DNA of 64,000 bases, taken from NCBI GenBank assembly GCA_022592435.1, contig JABYQS010000070.1, positions 62,001 to 126,000 of the forward strand. The letters are read 5' to 3'. The notes beneath the pieces were generated by a model. It was given only the letters and a program-made list of their open reading frames with translations. It had not been told where the DNA came from and searched no databases. Both the position numbers and the translations under genes were made by a program. Numbering within the stretch: position 1 is the stretch's first letter; each line of letters opens with the position of its first letter. This DNA is from Cerioporus squamosus (lineage: Eukaryota > Basidiomycota > Agaricomycetes > Polyporales > Polyporaceae). This document shows positions 1 through 9,930 of the stretch, piece by piece.

Positions 1-433
1 GTGGCAGTCGTGGCGGTTCGCACTTCGCACAACTTCACCGCTAGCCGACGCGACCCTTCTGTGAACTCGCTCGATCTGAAACGCGCGGGCGGGATCTCAT
101 TGCCGAGAACGGTCGCTCCCTCTTCCTCAGAGTCAAAGCTCCCTGAGCCTTCGCGTGGTGGGCCCGCAATTTCGCCACACCGCTTCGAGGTCCCACCGCG
201 CCCCGCTGCGCGAATGCTGCCATGTGTTCCGCATCACCACCAATTTCCTCCGAATTTTGCAGGAATATTCCGGCTGGGATCCTTCCCCTCACTCCCTCCG
301 CGGTTCGCTCTTGGCTGCGCCTGCGACATATAAAACACCGGTTTACGACCATGGGGTTCGACCATTCCTGTTCGTTCTCCTCACAAGTTTCCTCCCCTTC
401 GTTTGTGTTTCTCGTGCTCTATTATCCGAAGAA
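1..433. other. 5' flank of the terpene synthase gene
   Basis: No open frame here has recognisable protein character. The stretch just before the terpene synthase is pyrimidine-rich and holds a TATA box, listed separately. I see nothing else. Confidence 0.5.
329..335 (+). promoter_or_regulatory. TATA box of the terpene synthase gene
   Basis: The sequence TATAAAA lies about 100 bp before the chosen start codon of the sesquiterpene synthase, followed by a C/T-rich leader. Spacing and sequence fit a core promoter, inferred by position only. Confidence 0.55.
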
Positions 434-1892
434 ATGGCTGTCGCTACTGCTCCCTCTTCCGACTCACGCCCGACACGGCTATTCTTCCCTGACCTCATCG
501 CCGCTTTCCCTTACCCTCTGCGCGTCAACCGTCACGGCCAGCGTGTCTCCGAGGAGTCGAAGCAATGGCTCCTTGCCGGATGTCGCCTTAGCAAGAAGAG
601 GCGTGCGGCGTTCGACGGACTCAAGGGCGGCCTCCTTACGGCCGAGTGCTACCCGCTCGCGGACTACGATCAGCTGCGAGTCTGCTGCGACTTCATCAAC
701 TACCTGTTCAATCTCGACGACATTTGCGAGAAGCTGGACGGCAAGAGGGCGGCGAGCACGGCGCACGAGATCATCGGCGCGTTGCGCAACCCCCACGGTT
801 ACCGGCCGACGTCCGCAGTAGGAAGGCTGACGCAGAGGTGAGTATCCTCGAGGCGGGATCACATTCAGTTGTCGCCTTCCCTGTCTGCCTCCGTCTTCGC
901 CTTCCACGTGTTGAATTGAGCCTGGAGCCTGGAAACTGACGAGGTCTTCTTCCACAGTTTCTGGAGCCGGCTCACTGCCACGGGCTCCCTCAACGCGCAG
1001 AAACGGTTCATCGACACCTTCGAGCTGTACTTCCACGCCGTCATCCAGCAGGTGAAGGACAAGGCGTCCGACACCATCCCCGACCTCGAGTCGTACATCG
1101 CGATGCGCCGAGATACAAGCGGCTGCAAGCCGTGCTGGGCCCTGATCGAGTATGCGTACAACGTGAGTGTGGAACCTTCGTGCTTATTGCCTCCGCGCGA
1201 GAAGATTGGTCTCACGACGTGCCGGCAGCTCGATCTTCCGGACTGGGTCATGGAGCACCCCGTTGTCGAGGGCCTTGGTGATGCAGCCAACGACCTGGTC
1301 ACGGTAAGTTTGTTCGTGGGTCCTCCTCCGCCGGAACGTATACTGACTGATTGACCCCGCGTGCTCCTAGTGGTCGAACGTAAGTCTTCTTCGCATTGTG
1401 CCGCGTCTTCCCTCTTCTCCCGCTCCCTCTATGGCATCCGACGCTGACTTCTCTGCTCCCGCCTCGTACAGGACATCTTCTCTTACAACGTGGAACAGGC
1501 TCGCGGTGAGTACTCTCCACGAATCTCATCTCGGCCTTTTGCTTCCCCACATCACGTACAGTCTTACTCACGCGCGTGTCTCACCACTTGCAGGCGACAC
1601 GCACAACATGATTGTTGTCGTACAGAACCAAGAAGGGCTTGAGTTGCAGGAGGCGATCGACTACGTCGGCGACCTCTGCTTCGGGTGCATAGACCGCTTC
1701 GAGGCGCTCCGCAGGGCTCTCCCCTCGTGGGGCCCCGAGATCGACGCCCAACTGCAGGTGTACATCGACGGCCTCGCCGACTGGATGATCGGCAACCTCG
1801 TCTGGTCGTTCGAGACCACCCGGTACTTCGGTGCAGATGGCCCACAGGTCCGCCGCGACCTATCCGTCGACCTCCTCCCACGTCGTAAGTGA
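434..1892 (+). CDS. Sesquiterpene synthase (class I terpene cyclase)
   Basis: Six exons (434-837, 958-1162, 1229-1303, 1371-1379, 1472-1505, 1594-1892) join in frame to 341 residues, the usual length of basidiomycete sesquiterpene synthases. The first metal-binding motif is DDICE at residues 95-99. The second, NSE-type motif NDIFSYNVE starts at residue 231 and is split across exons 4-6. The C-terminal Arg-Tyr pair that senses the diphosphate is R319-Y320. The protein ends with LLPRRK, a common ending in the family. Enzymes of this kind use Mg2+ to ionise and cyclise farnesyl diphosphate in the cytosol, and the product cannot be predicted from sequence. Exon 4 is only 9 nt long (Trp-Ser-Asn) and is required to complete the NSE motif. 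No prenyltransferase, P450 or transporter is immediately adjacent; an SDR lies 2.7 kb downstream. Confidence 0.93.
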
Positions 1893-2686
1893 GATGATGG
1901 CCGGAGGATAGTCCCGAGCCGCCGTGTGTACTTCACCCAGCTCATACCGGAAGTCGACTCGTAAGTGCGCCTCTGTACTCCCATGTCTCGCACCGCATTA
2001 ACGTCGACTAAATTCAAGTCTCCCCATATCTCCCACTCCTCACAGCCCTCTAGCCTTCTCTCTTCTAGCCTCCTTTCGCGTGTCAGCCTCGGCATCACCC
2101 GGCCATTCAGACTTTTACACTCCTTACGTGTCGCTTTCGCGGCCGCCGCGTGGCTATGGAACGCCACCACACTACTCCCTCCCTAGATGTGATTCCTAGT
2201 ACCTACGATGTAAATACCCCCGCTCTCTCTCTCCCGTTCCCATGTCAGCATCCCGGATTTCCGATGGAACCGCACTTCCTACCCCACTCGGTCGGAGCAG
2301 ATCCGCACCACCTTCGCTATTACTTATCCTATTTTCACCTGCACTGTATATCCTCCCGGACTTCTCTCGCACACTCTGTAGCATGATGACCCCGGTCGCC
2401 CTTCGTTTGGAAGCTCTACGTTCGCAGTCATAGGTACAACGTACTTACAAATCACACTCTCACTGCGCTTAGACCACTCGCGCGTAATACACGCCGTGAC
2501 TTTTTGCGTTGCGCCGTTGTCTCCTCGCTCCCTTTGTGGCTACCAAAGCGAATCCCTGAACTCTTCACCAAACCGTATTATGATACATGTTATCCCCGCC
2601 CGAGCCTCATGGTGGAATGATCACTGTCACTGCAGTGCACGGATACAACACAACGGGAGGGGAAAAAGGGAAATCGTTCTCCACAC
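1893..2686. other. Intergenic, no gene seen
   Basis: The terpene synthase 3' flank up to the tRNA has only short unrelated frames. I see nothing supportable in it. Confidence 0.4.
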
Positions 2687-2784
2687 AGGTGCTACCAGGG
2701 TTCGAACCTGGGTTACGGGAAAGTGAAGTTGCGACCGCTTGTAACAATCAAAATCCCGAGTGATAACCACTACACTATAGCACC
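2687..2784 (-). tRNA. tRNA-Gln (anticodon UUG) with an intron
   Basis: On the minus strand the acceptor arms GGTGCTA and TAGCACC pair fully, and the T arm is CCAGG-TTCGAAC-CCTGG. The anticodon stem is CGGGA/TCCCG. The anticodon region spans 33 nt: a 7-nt loop TTTTGAT with anticodon TTG plus an intron of about 26 nt after position 37, where eukaryotic nuclear tRNA introns sit. The mature length is 72 nt and the discriminator base is U, as in yeast tRNA-Gln. An internal promoter is expected from the D- and T-arm boxes. No other tRNA was found in the window. Confidence 0.92.
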
Positions 2785-3130
2785 TTGTATACCAATCTGC
2801 ATTAGCTTGTACTTGATCGGTTTTATCTATTGACATTATATGTTGGTGTCCCGCACTTGTGTATGTCCATTGTCCGGTGTCCATGATACGGAACTATGAT
2901 GTCCCAACGGACTGTCCTTTTGTCTTATATAAGAGAGCTGACGACCAGGCAGTTATATCCTCATATACACTCACAACATCCTCTATGGACGTGTCCGTTG
3001 CATTCAAGGACTTCCACTAGTGGCATCGCCTGCCAAGATACATATTCATTTATTTGTCCTCCTACCACATCGAAACCAAGTACTAGTCTCACAAACGCTG
3101 GAATATCTTCTCATGATATACAGACACCGC
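2785..3130. other. Intergenic, no gene seen
   Basis: AT-richer spacer between the tRNA and the end of the small membrane-protein gene. Nothing recognisable. Confidence 0.4.
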
Positions 3131-4045
3131 TCAATCCCTGCGGTAACCGTCCACGAAGTCGGAGTTCTGTGACGAAGGTCGTCAGCGCAGGAGCGGAGTG
3201 AGATATTGACGAATCGAGGAACCGACACTTACCTTCGTGTAAATGCCACCGCGATCATTCATCCTTGGCGTCGGTGCAGGTTCACCGACGTGACCATTGT
3301 CGTTCTGCGTGCCCTTTCGGGGATCGCCCTGGAAGAGTAATCAGCGCGCCATCAATTTCGGTGCAACAAAACACATACATGCAGCGACGTCATAATGGAG
3401 GCGACGACGCCCTTGTCGTGCGTGCCATCGTCACGCTTGGGCGCGTGATTGTCCTTCCCGCGAGGGTCCATGCTGGCCGACTTGGATCCGCCACGCTCAC
3501 CAGATCCGCCGTTACCGGTACCACGCCCTTCGTCACTCGGTGCCCGTGCCTGCACCATGCCGCTGGACGCCGCGCCACCCCCACCCGGAGTGTTCCTCGT
3601 ATCGGCGGGCATGGCGGTCTTGTACTGAGTAAGGCTCCTTCGCGTTGTTCACCTTCGTACCCGTTCCTCCGGGCGTGCTGACGCGGGCGTTGAACTCTGG
3701 GGCCTGCTGGGCGTGGCGGAATTGCCCTGTAGCGGCGACGCGTTAGCCATAGCGGACAGACGGTTGAAGCTCAAACAAACATACATGTAGGCATCTCGGC
3801 AGGGTCAGAGGAGGTATGGCTTCGGTTCTGCTTCTTGAACTGCAAAAGCCAGAACGCGCCGAGTCCAGCTGCGACGGTAGCCATGCCCAAAATCATGGTC
3901 TGTGGGAGTTCGATGTCAGGAGCTTCCATGAACGAGTCGGGGAGGGCCTGCGTACCCTGGGGCGACCGCCCTGCCCGTGCATGTGCATGTGTGCATTGGG
4001 GTTACCTGATGCGAGGTTGGAGGTGTGTCCGGGCTGCGCGCTCAT
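3131..4045 (-). CDS. Small single-pass membrane protein, Gly-rich tail (hypothetical)
   Basis: I do not recognise the family. The model starts at MSAQPGHTS (an in-frame ATG at 4099 is an alternative). It continues through a hydrophobic segment, MILGMATVAAGLGAFWLLQF, followed by basic KKQN, typical of one membrane span. A hydrophilic Gly/Ser/Lys-rich tail follows and ends in DFVDGYRRD. Introns with good borders include one near 3721-3787 (donor GTATGT) and one ending in TTCCAG near 3332. Two joins are weak: the first intron would be only about 35 nt, and near 3635 the frame shifts by one base unless an intron with a GTCAGC donor (58 nt) or a very short one is spliced. The gene may therefore carry an indel like several neighbours. 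It is convergent with the tRNA-side spacer and lies downstream of, and co-oriented with, the SDR. Confidence 0.5.
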
Positions 4046-4641
4046 GTTGGCGGGATGTGCAGTGGGCGTTCGTGCGGGAAGAGGGAAACTGACGTCCATA
4101 GCCGGACGTTCGGTTTATGTATGCGTCTCACCGGGCACGAACGCGGGGGCAATCGATCGTGAGGTCACCAACCGCCTATTCAGGCAAAGGCGTTGCCATT
4201 TCTGGCCACGACGCCGCTCTCAAGAGCTCGCGCGGACGAGCGTCGTCATACCCGTCCTTCTGTGACGGCGGAGCGCCTGTGATACCTACGAGGCCTAGAG
4301 TAGCAGAACCCGCGCGTGTGAGTGAAGCATACTGTAGTTAGTGCAATACGGCCTCGACGGTGCACGCCGGGACCTAGTGGTACTCGAAAGCAGTCGCCCA
4401 CCGGCGTCCTCGGTCGAGAACCGGCGAGCACACGATATGCAAGTAATCCCTCGGAGTTAGGGGCGGCATGGGCCGCCGAGCAGCGGACAGAAACGACAGC
4501 GTAAGTGAAGACACGCGAGCGCGAGTGACTTCAAACCATAGGCCCGTCTGCGTTCGTATGAGGCGTCCCAATGCCCATCGAGGAGCGCGGTGCATTTGGT
4601 TCTAGGACGGTATAGTAAAACATTGCTTGATCCAAACGCGC
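4046..4641. other. Intergenic, no gene seen
   Basis: Spacer between the SDR stop codon and the small membrane-protein gene. Short frames only. Confidence 0.35.
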
Positions 4642-5629
4642 TCACCACGGCAGGTGGTCGCCCTTGTAGTCGATGAACTGTCCCGAATTCTCGGGCGTGA
4701 CTGCAGTAATGACCTTGAGGACGCCCTCAACGCCTTCCGAGACTTCGAGCGTTGCGTGGGGGCCCCCGGCATCTGCGGTTGGCAACGCGAAAATGGGTCA
4801 GAAGGCTTGACAAAGGACGGGAAGGGTCGAAGCTCACCCGTCTTCAGCCAGCCAGGCTCCATGCACACGAAGGTAACCTTCTTGTTACCTCGAGTCTGCT
4901 TGGTGGTCTGCGTGCCGCGAGTCAGAGAGAGCTATGCGTGATGTTGAGAGACCTGACGTACGAGCATGTTCATGGCAGCCTTCGAGATCGCATAGGAGGC
5001 GAACATATGCCCCATGCCTGCCGGGACTTCGAGCGTATTGCTGCCTACGGCACTGGAGATGTTGAGGACGACCTTCCTGCGGCTCTTCTCGACGAGAGGG
5101 ATGAGGCACTGGGTAACGTAGGCCGGTCCCACTACGTTGGTGAGGAAGGTCTGTTGGAGCACGTCCATGTCCATGTCGTAGGCGGTGTCCATACCGCCCA
5201 GAATCTGCAGCCGTGTGCCAAGAACAGAAGTGTAGTACCCGAATCATCAACACCTGATCAGCCTGCATAGTACTCTGGGGACGAGGCACTCACAACACCG
5301 GCGTTGTTGACGAGGTAGTCGATCCCCTGTCGCCGAGGATGATGGCGACTTCCTCTGCACACTTCCGGACGGACTCGCGGTCAATCACATCGATGGCGAC
5401 GATGTGAAGCTTGCTGTTCGCGAGTGCGCGCAGCGCATCCGCCTTCGAGGGATTGCGGCACGCAGCGATGACGGTGTTGCTCGGGGTCTGGAGAAGCTGC
5501 CTTGTCATCTCCAAGCCGATACCCCGACTGGTTCTGTGGTGGAAGTCAGCGGGGGGATCTCATAGAGTGTGAGTTTCGGGCCTCCACGCACCCGGTGATG
5601 AACCAAACGGTCTCTTCAGTAGCGGCCAT
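4642..5629 (-). CDS. Short-chain dehydrogenase/reductase (SDR), one frameshift
   Basis: Five exons (5592-5629, 5294-5533, 4962-5204, 4838-4907, 4642-4772) encode a classical NAD(P)-dependent SDR. The start MAATEETVWFITG runs across intron 1 into the nucleotide-binding TSRGIG. The NNAG motif follows, then the active-site serine in NISSAVGS and the Tyr-x3-Lys in YAISK. A PGWLKT loop comes next and the end is DYKGDHLPW. This layout is that of the C-factor-like SDR group of fungi; the substrate is unknown. Within exon 2 the frame breaks between ILGDRG and DYLVNNAG: the G run at 5324-5327 (CCCC on the plus strand) is one base short. Every other junction is in phase, so a consensus error is more likely than decay. 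It is transcribed divergently from STN1. Confidence 0.88.
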
Positions 5630-6658
5630 GGCAGATCTTCAAGCCCTCAATTCTTCTGGAGTAATGGCTGTTGCAGTTCTGGAGTAAACTTTGCTCTACG
5701 TTGCGTTGAGACCTTTATACCTCCACCCTCTTCCCCTCCCCCCATGACGCGGAATGTCGACTTCACATTCGCGCGACTGCCGCCGCAGCTGCGGCGCAGT
5801 CTTCTGAAGACCTCTTCTAGGTACTTGGCCATCCTTTATCCGCGTCATGCATATTCGGTGAGACATCGCGGACATCAGTGTGGGTCACCGGTACCTCCGA
5901 GTCACTGTCCTGCACTTTGGGTCGCCCCGACCGGCTTGCGGTTGCAAGCCAGTTCAATTGTAAAGGAAATCGCAGCATAGTCCGGTCGGGATACCTTGAG
6001 GACCGACCGCTGTTGGATTGAACATCGAAGATGCGCACGCAAGTACACCGTGACGCGAGGTGGGGTATTTGGATTCTGGAAAGACGTGTACAGGGTATCG
6101 GCGAGACCCTTTGCGGGACAGATGTCTGCATCTATGAGGGAGTAGAGACTTTCAGTTGTGCATTGCGCGGACGTGTGTTAGCACAGATACTCTGCGATAC
6201 TTGAGACTTTGAGAGATGTCAAGCAAGAGCGAAATTCAGCAACGAGCCGGTGCCGTCTGAGAGTCGAGGAGTTCAAGCTCAACAAACGATGACAACTTTT
6301 TGCAACTGCACTGGCCGTAATGCATATGCGTTTGCAAGGATTTCTAGGCATCATGGTATCATGTTGAGCTAGACAAAGAAACAAGCAAGCAGAGGATGCA
6401 TCACCAAGCGTTCAACTACTTGAGAGTTGAGACGGTCGGCCTCGACGGCCCGGCGCAAGTCTTCCTAAAATGGAAGGTCAATTGTGTCACGTGGTTTGGC
6501 CTGGACCGCACGTGGATGGAACGCGACGCGCCGGGCGTCTCCTGGGTTGACCTGAACCTCCTGCGCCCGCCTCATCGCCTGCGAGGTGCTGCTTCTGCCT
6601 GCACGACGCGACACATTCCTCATCTAGCTTGGCACTGCCTCGACTACGGAAACACTAG
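5630..6658. other. Divergent intergenic region SDR / STN1
   Basis: About 1 kb between two divergently transcribed genes. Apart from the SDR TATA box I see no gene or repeat in it. Confidence 0.4.
5713..5719 (-). promoter_or_regulatory. TATA box of the SDR gene
   Basis: TATAAAG on the minus strand lies about 85 bp upstream of the SDR start codon, in a purine-rich leader. Assigned by sequence and spacing only. Confidence 0.5.
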
Positions 6659-9141
6659 ATGAGCCAGACATCCACCATTCCTCGCACAAGAACCACCATC
6701 TCGCGCAACACTTCGTCAATCCTGCTCTCGCCCACGAAGCGTCGGCGAACAGACACAGAGCAGCCGTCTAGGAGCGCAGAAGCTGCGAGCAAGAGACAAG
6801 ATAGGGCTTACGAGACTGAGGCTGCTCCGCCGACTGCTGCTGAGATCCTCAGATGGACCTTCACGAAAGCAGCGGTCGCTTCCTGCTTCATCAGGGATGT
6901 GTTCGAGATGAGGGAATGTGGGATGAAAGGTGAGTAGCTCTCAGACTCAACATACTTTCAGATACGATTGGGATATTGCTCCTGCTCGATGTCGGTCCAG
7001 AGAGCGGCCGTCCTCAATGTGACGTTCTCTGAGACCTTCATCATAAGAACCATCGCGGTTGGCGCATGGCTAGGGTGCTGGTGCTTGTGCTCGAAATCCT
7101 TGAGACATCTGTTAACATATCTCTTAGATATGGAATACTTCTGGCTGGGTCGCATTCCGTGTCGGACAGTGCGTCTCGTAGGTCTCATAGTCGGTGTACA
7201 AGTCTGGGAGAAACGCACTGTATATACGCTCGACGATGGAACTGCGGTAGTTGACTGCGCTATCGCGCATGCCCAAGCGCGACCTCCTCCAAGCCCTGCC
7301 AAACGGGCACCTCCAGCGCAACCTGCAGGGTTCACCAAGAAAGTGACGAAAGGGACAAAGCCATCTTATGGGGATTACCTCCTCTCCGCTCGCACAGTCC
7401 CCTTGTCTTCTTCCGCGGCATCTTCATCTATAGCATCGTCAACATCTACATCTACAATATCTAGCAGACGGAGTATCCCAGAACCACCACCACCCCCGAA
7501 GCCTGTAGCTTGTGTTGGCCAATCCGCACGAGTCGTCGGCCGCGTAGTCGTTCGACCCGACACCCGTATTGTTCTCATTGACGAGATTGGTGAGTGCTCC
7601 CCGTCGTCCGTCATGGAGGTGGCTGACTCTTGCAGTACCATGTGCTTCATATAATGAGGAATCTACCCATTGCATCGCTGTGTCCGATTTACATCGCACC
7701 GCATACTATCCTTCTGAGCCGCTGCCGCCATTCGTACCACCACCGCTACCAACATCAGCCACGAGTGCCTCACAATTCTACCCGCCAATGTCGCCATCCA
7801 AGCGTGCGGCAACTCAAGAACCGCAAACACCGGCTTCCGTCCGCTCTGCTGCCTCTTCGACGACTACCTCCCCAAGCACCAGCGTCGCTTCCTCCTCTCC
7901 CTCAAGCACGACTTCGGAGTACCAGGTAAGTGAAGCCATTGTTTGCTCTTGCTGAAGTACCCGTCCTAACGGAATTGCAGGTACCACGATTGCGACATCC
8001 ATCCCGTTTGCACACACGCGATCTCACTGCGAACACCTTCCGTATATACGTCAAGCATTACATGGATAATGCCCCACCACCACCTCGTCCACGCCGACGG
8101 GCTCGGTCGCGCTCAACGTCTCCGTCACCGACCCCCAGGCGTTCTCGATGCCAGAGGGATGCCCTGGAAACACCCACCAGGTCATTGTCGACTGTTCACG
8201 GCGATGCCACCCCTCGCCCGTCTCGCCTCACGACTTCCGGCAGTGATCGTACACCCCGTGCTTCTCTTGGCTCTGGCGCCGTCTCAGACAACGAATCCGA
8301 TGACGAACCGGAGGAGGACGATGACAACGAGATGTACGGCTACTCGCTATCACACCTCCGCCGCGTCCCAGAACTGTCCCTGCTCGCTCGCCGAGTCCTG
8401 AAAGCCGACGCCCACCGGCGCGCTAAGGAAGAGCGCAAGAAAGCCAAGGCCCAGGGCTCGCGCTCACAAGAGCCATCCACGTCCTCCTCTTCGTCTACGT
8501 CCGCCTCAGTACGGACGTCGCACATGACCGCCGACGCGCCGCTCGGCCCCGCGATCAAGCGGCTGTTCAAGCAGGCCATCCGGACGCTCTTCTCCGAAGG
8601 AGACATCGTCCTGTGGAACGGGCCCGTGCACCCGCTCCCCGCACCCGCCCTCGACCCGTTCCTGCCCTCGTCCTCGGCGCTCTGGAAGGCGAACGCGAGC
8701 ACGAGTTCCGCAGCGACAACATCGTCGTCGGCATCGGCGTCGGCGTCGCGATACGAAGAGTGGGACGAGGACGAGGTGCTGAGCGACCCCGCTCCGGAGG
8801 AAGAGGCGTACGTCCCGCTCACCCCGGCGTACTTCTCGCGCGTGCTCGAGGGTGCGATCCGGACGATCATGGCAGAGTCCGCGTCATCTGGAGAGGCGAC
8901 CCCCAAGAAGCCCGCGAGTAGTAGGGCGACGTCGCTGATCGAGCGGCTGCGTGCGCAGGAGCGGGCGAGCGCGGGGCCGCCCCCGGGGCCGACGAAGGAG
9001 GAGCTGTTGGTGTGGCTGCGGCGGAGCGACGAGCGGTGGGCGCGGGTGGGTGAGTGGACTGTGGAGGAGGCTCTAGAGTGGGGGAAGCGGGAGGGTAGGG
9101 TGTGGTGTGTAGGGAAGGGCCGGTGGGAGGTGTGTGGGTGA
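6659..9141 (+). CDS. STN1: STN1-like telomere-capping protein (CST complex subunit)
   Basis: Four exons (6659-6929, 7128-7589, 7636-7925, 7981-9141) join in frame to 727 residues. After a basic, Ser-rich N-terminus with SPTKRRR, the stretch EYFWLGRIPCRTV, LVGLIVGVQ and TVYTLDDGTAVVDC (about residues 92-136) matches the start of the Stn1 OB fold. A further OB strand-like block, ARVVGRVVVRPDT, comes about 85 residues later. It is followed by DLHRTAYYP and LTANTFRIYVKHYMDN, also typical of Stn1. The C-terminal third has helices such as IKRLFKQAIRTLF that fit the winged-helix region. Stn1 binds Ten1 and single-stranded telomeric DNA and promotes lagging-strand fill-in. The protein is long for the family because of Pro/Ser-rich and acidic insertions. 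The first intron is 200 nt. A long antisense frame over exon 4 is a codon-bias shadow. Confidence 0.8.
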
Positions 9142-9351
9142 TGGATGCTCGTTGACCGTGACGAGTGCATGCGGCCGTCGTTCGGCGTTGATATGTGTTG
9201 GAGCTGTATCATATTATCTTTTGTTGCGTATATACAGGCGGGTTCATGGAACGCACGACATCTATTGAACTGCAATGCCGGCAGGAACGGTGAAGTGGTT
9301 CTGTCGTACATTCCGATTGTGCACGCTGATAGTCGTCTGTCGGGTGGGGGA
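9142..9351. other. Short spacer
   Basis: 3' flank of STN1, convergent with the F-box relic. Nothing seen. Confidence 0.3.
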
Positions 9352-9805
9352 TTAGCATACCTCGCGGAAGGGGCTCCCGTACGAAGTGCAGGCTAAGTAT
9401 ACCTCTTGAGATAGACGGGAGGCGAAGAAGTCCGTCACAGCTGCTGCAGTCTCTTCGTAGTCTCGTGTCGCATGACCGAGCGGATGGTGGACAAGAACTC
9501 TCACTTCTTCTGGCATCTTGTGCCACGCCCTTCGGAGGTCACCGTGGGCCTCTTGACAAGCTGCAAACCGATAGCTTCCGGACGGGAACCAGGCCGCCCT
9601 GTCGATGTAGTTGCCGTAGAGCTCAATCGCGACAAAACGAAGCACAGGCAAACAAACTCATTCCGAGAGCCAGTTGGCGCAGATGACAAGGATTCATGCG
9701 GTGCGCATGTTGAACTCGCTCGAAACGAGGCGGCGATGAGTCGCGGTAGTCCAGCGATCACGTCAGACGACGTCGACTGGCAGGATGAGCGATTGTATAA
9801 CAGTA
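9352..9805 (-). pseudogene. Decayed partial copy of the adjacent F-box gene
   Basis: Read on the minus strand, this stretch repeats the order of short blocks in the C-terminal part of the F-box protein encoded just upstream. SLILPVDVV corresponds to SLILPVERV, ICANWLSE to IYTSWLAE, LPVLRFVAIEL to LPALRAVTFEV, and VTDFFAS to LKDFFAT. Three in-frame stop codons interrupt it, and the sequence is well diverged. I read it as an old tandem duplication fragment. It could alternatively be the remnant of a separate related F-box gene whose 5' part is lost. Confidence 0.65.
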
Positions 9806-9930
9806 GAGATGTACAGTGCGAATATGGAGGTCGGGTCAGTTGGGAGGATGGCGCGCAGCGTGAGGAAGGAGAGCATGTAGATGTGGCGGAGGTCCAAGAT
9901 AACTTCTGCCGAGAAGAGTGGTAAAGGAGA

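Noticed and set aside
155..841. Earlier in-frame start for the terpene synthase (155)
   Set aside because: The N-terminal extension would run through the TATA box; the ATG at 434 gives the normal family length.
434..5629. Compact terpene biosynthetic cluster
   Set aside because: Only a terpene synthase and a generic SDR, separated by a tRNA and an unrelated gene.
8340..9311. 323-codon minus-strand open frame over STN1 exon 4
   Set aside because: Antisense of a well-supported coding exon; Ser/Arg-rich shadow created by GC-rich third positions, no domain.
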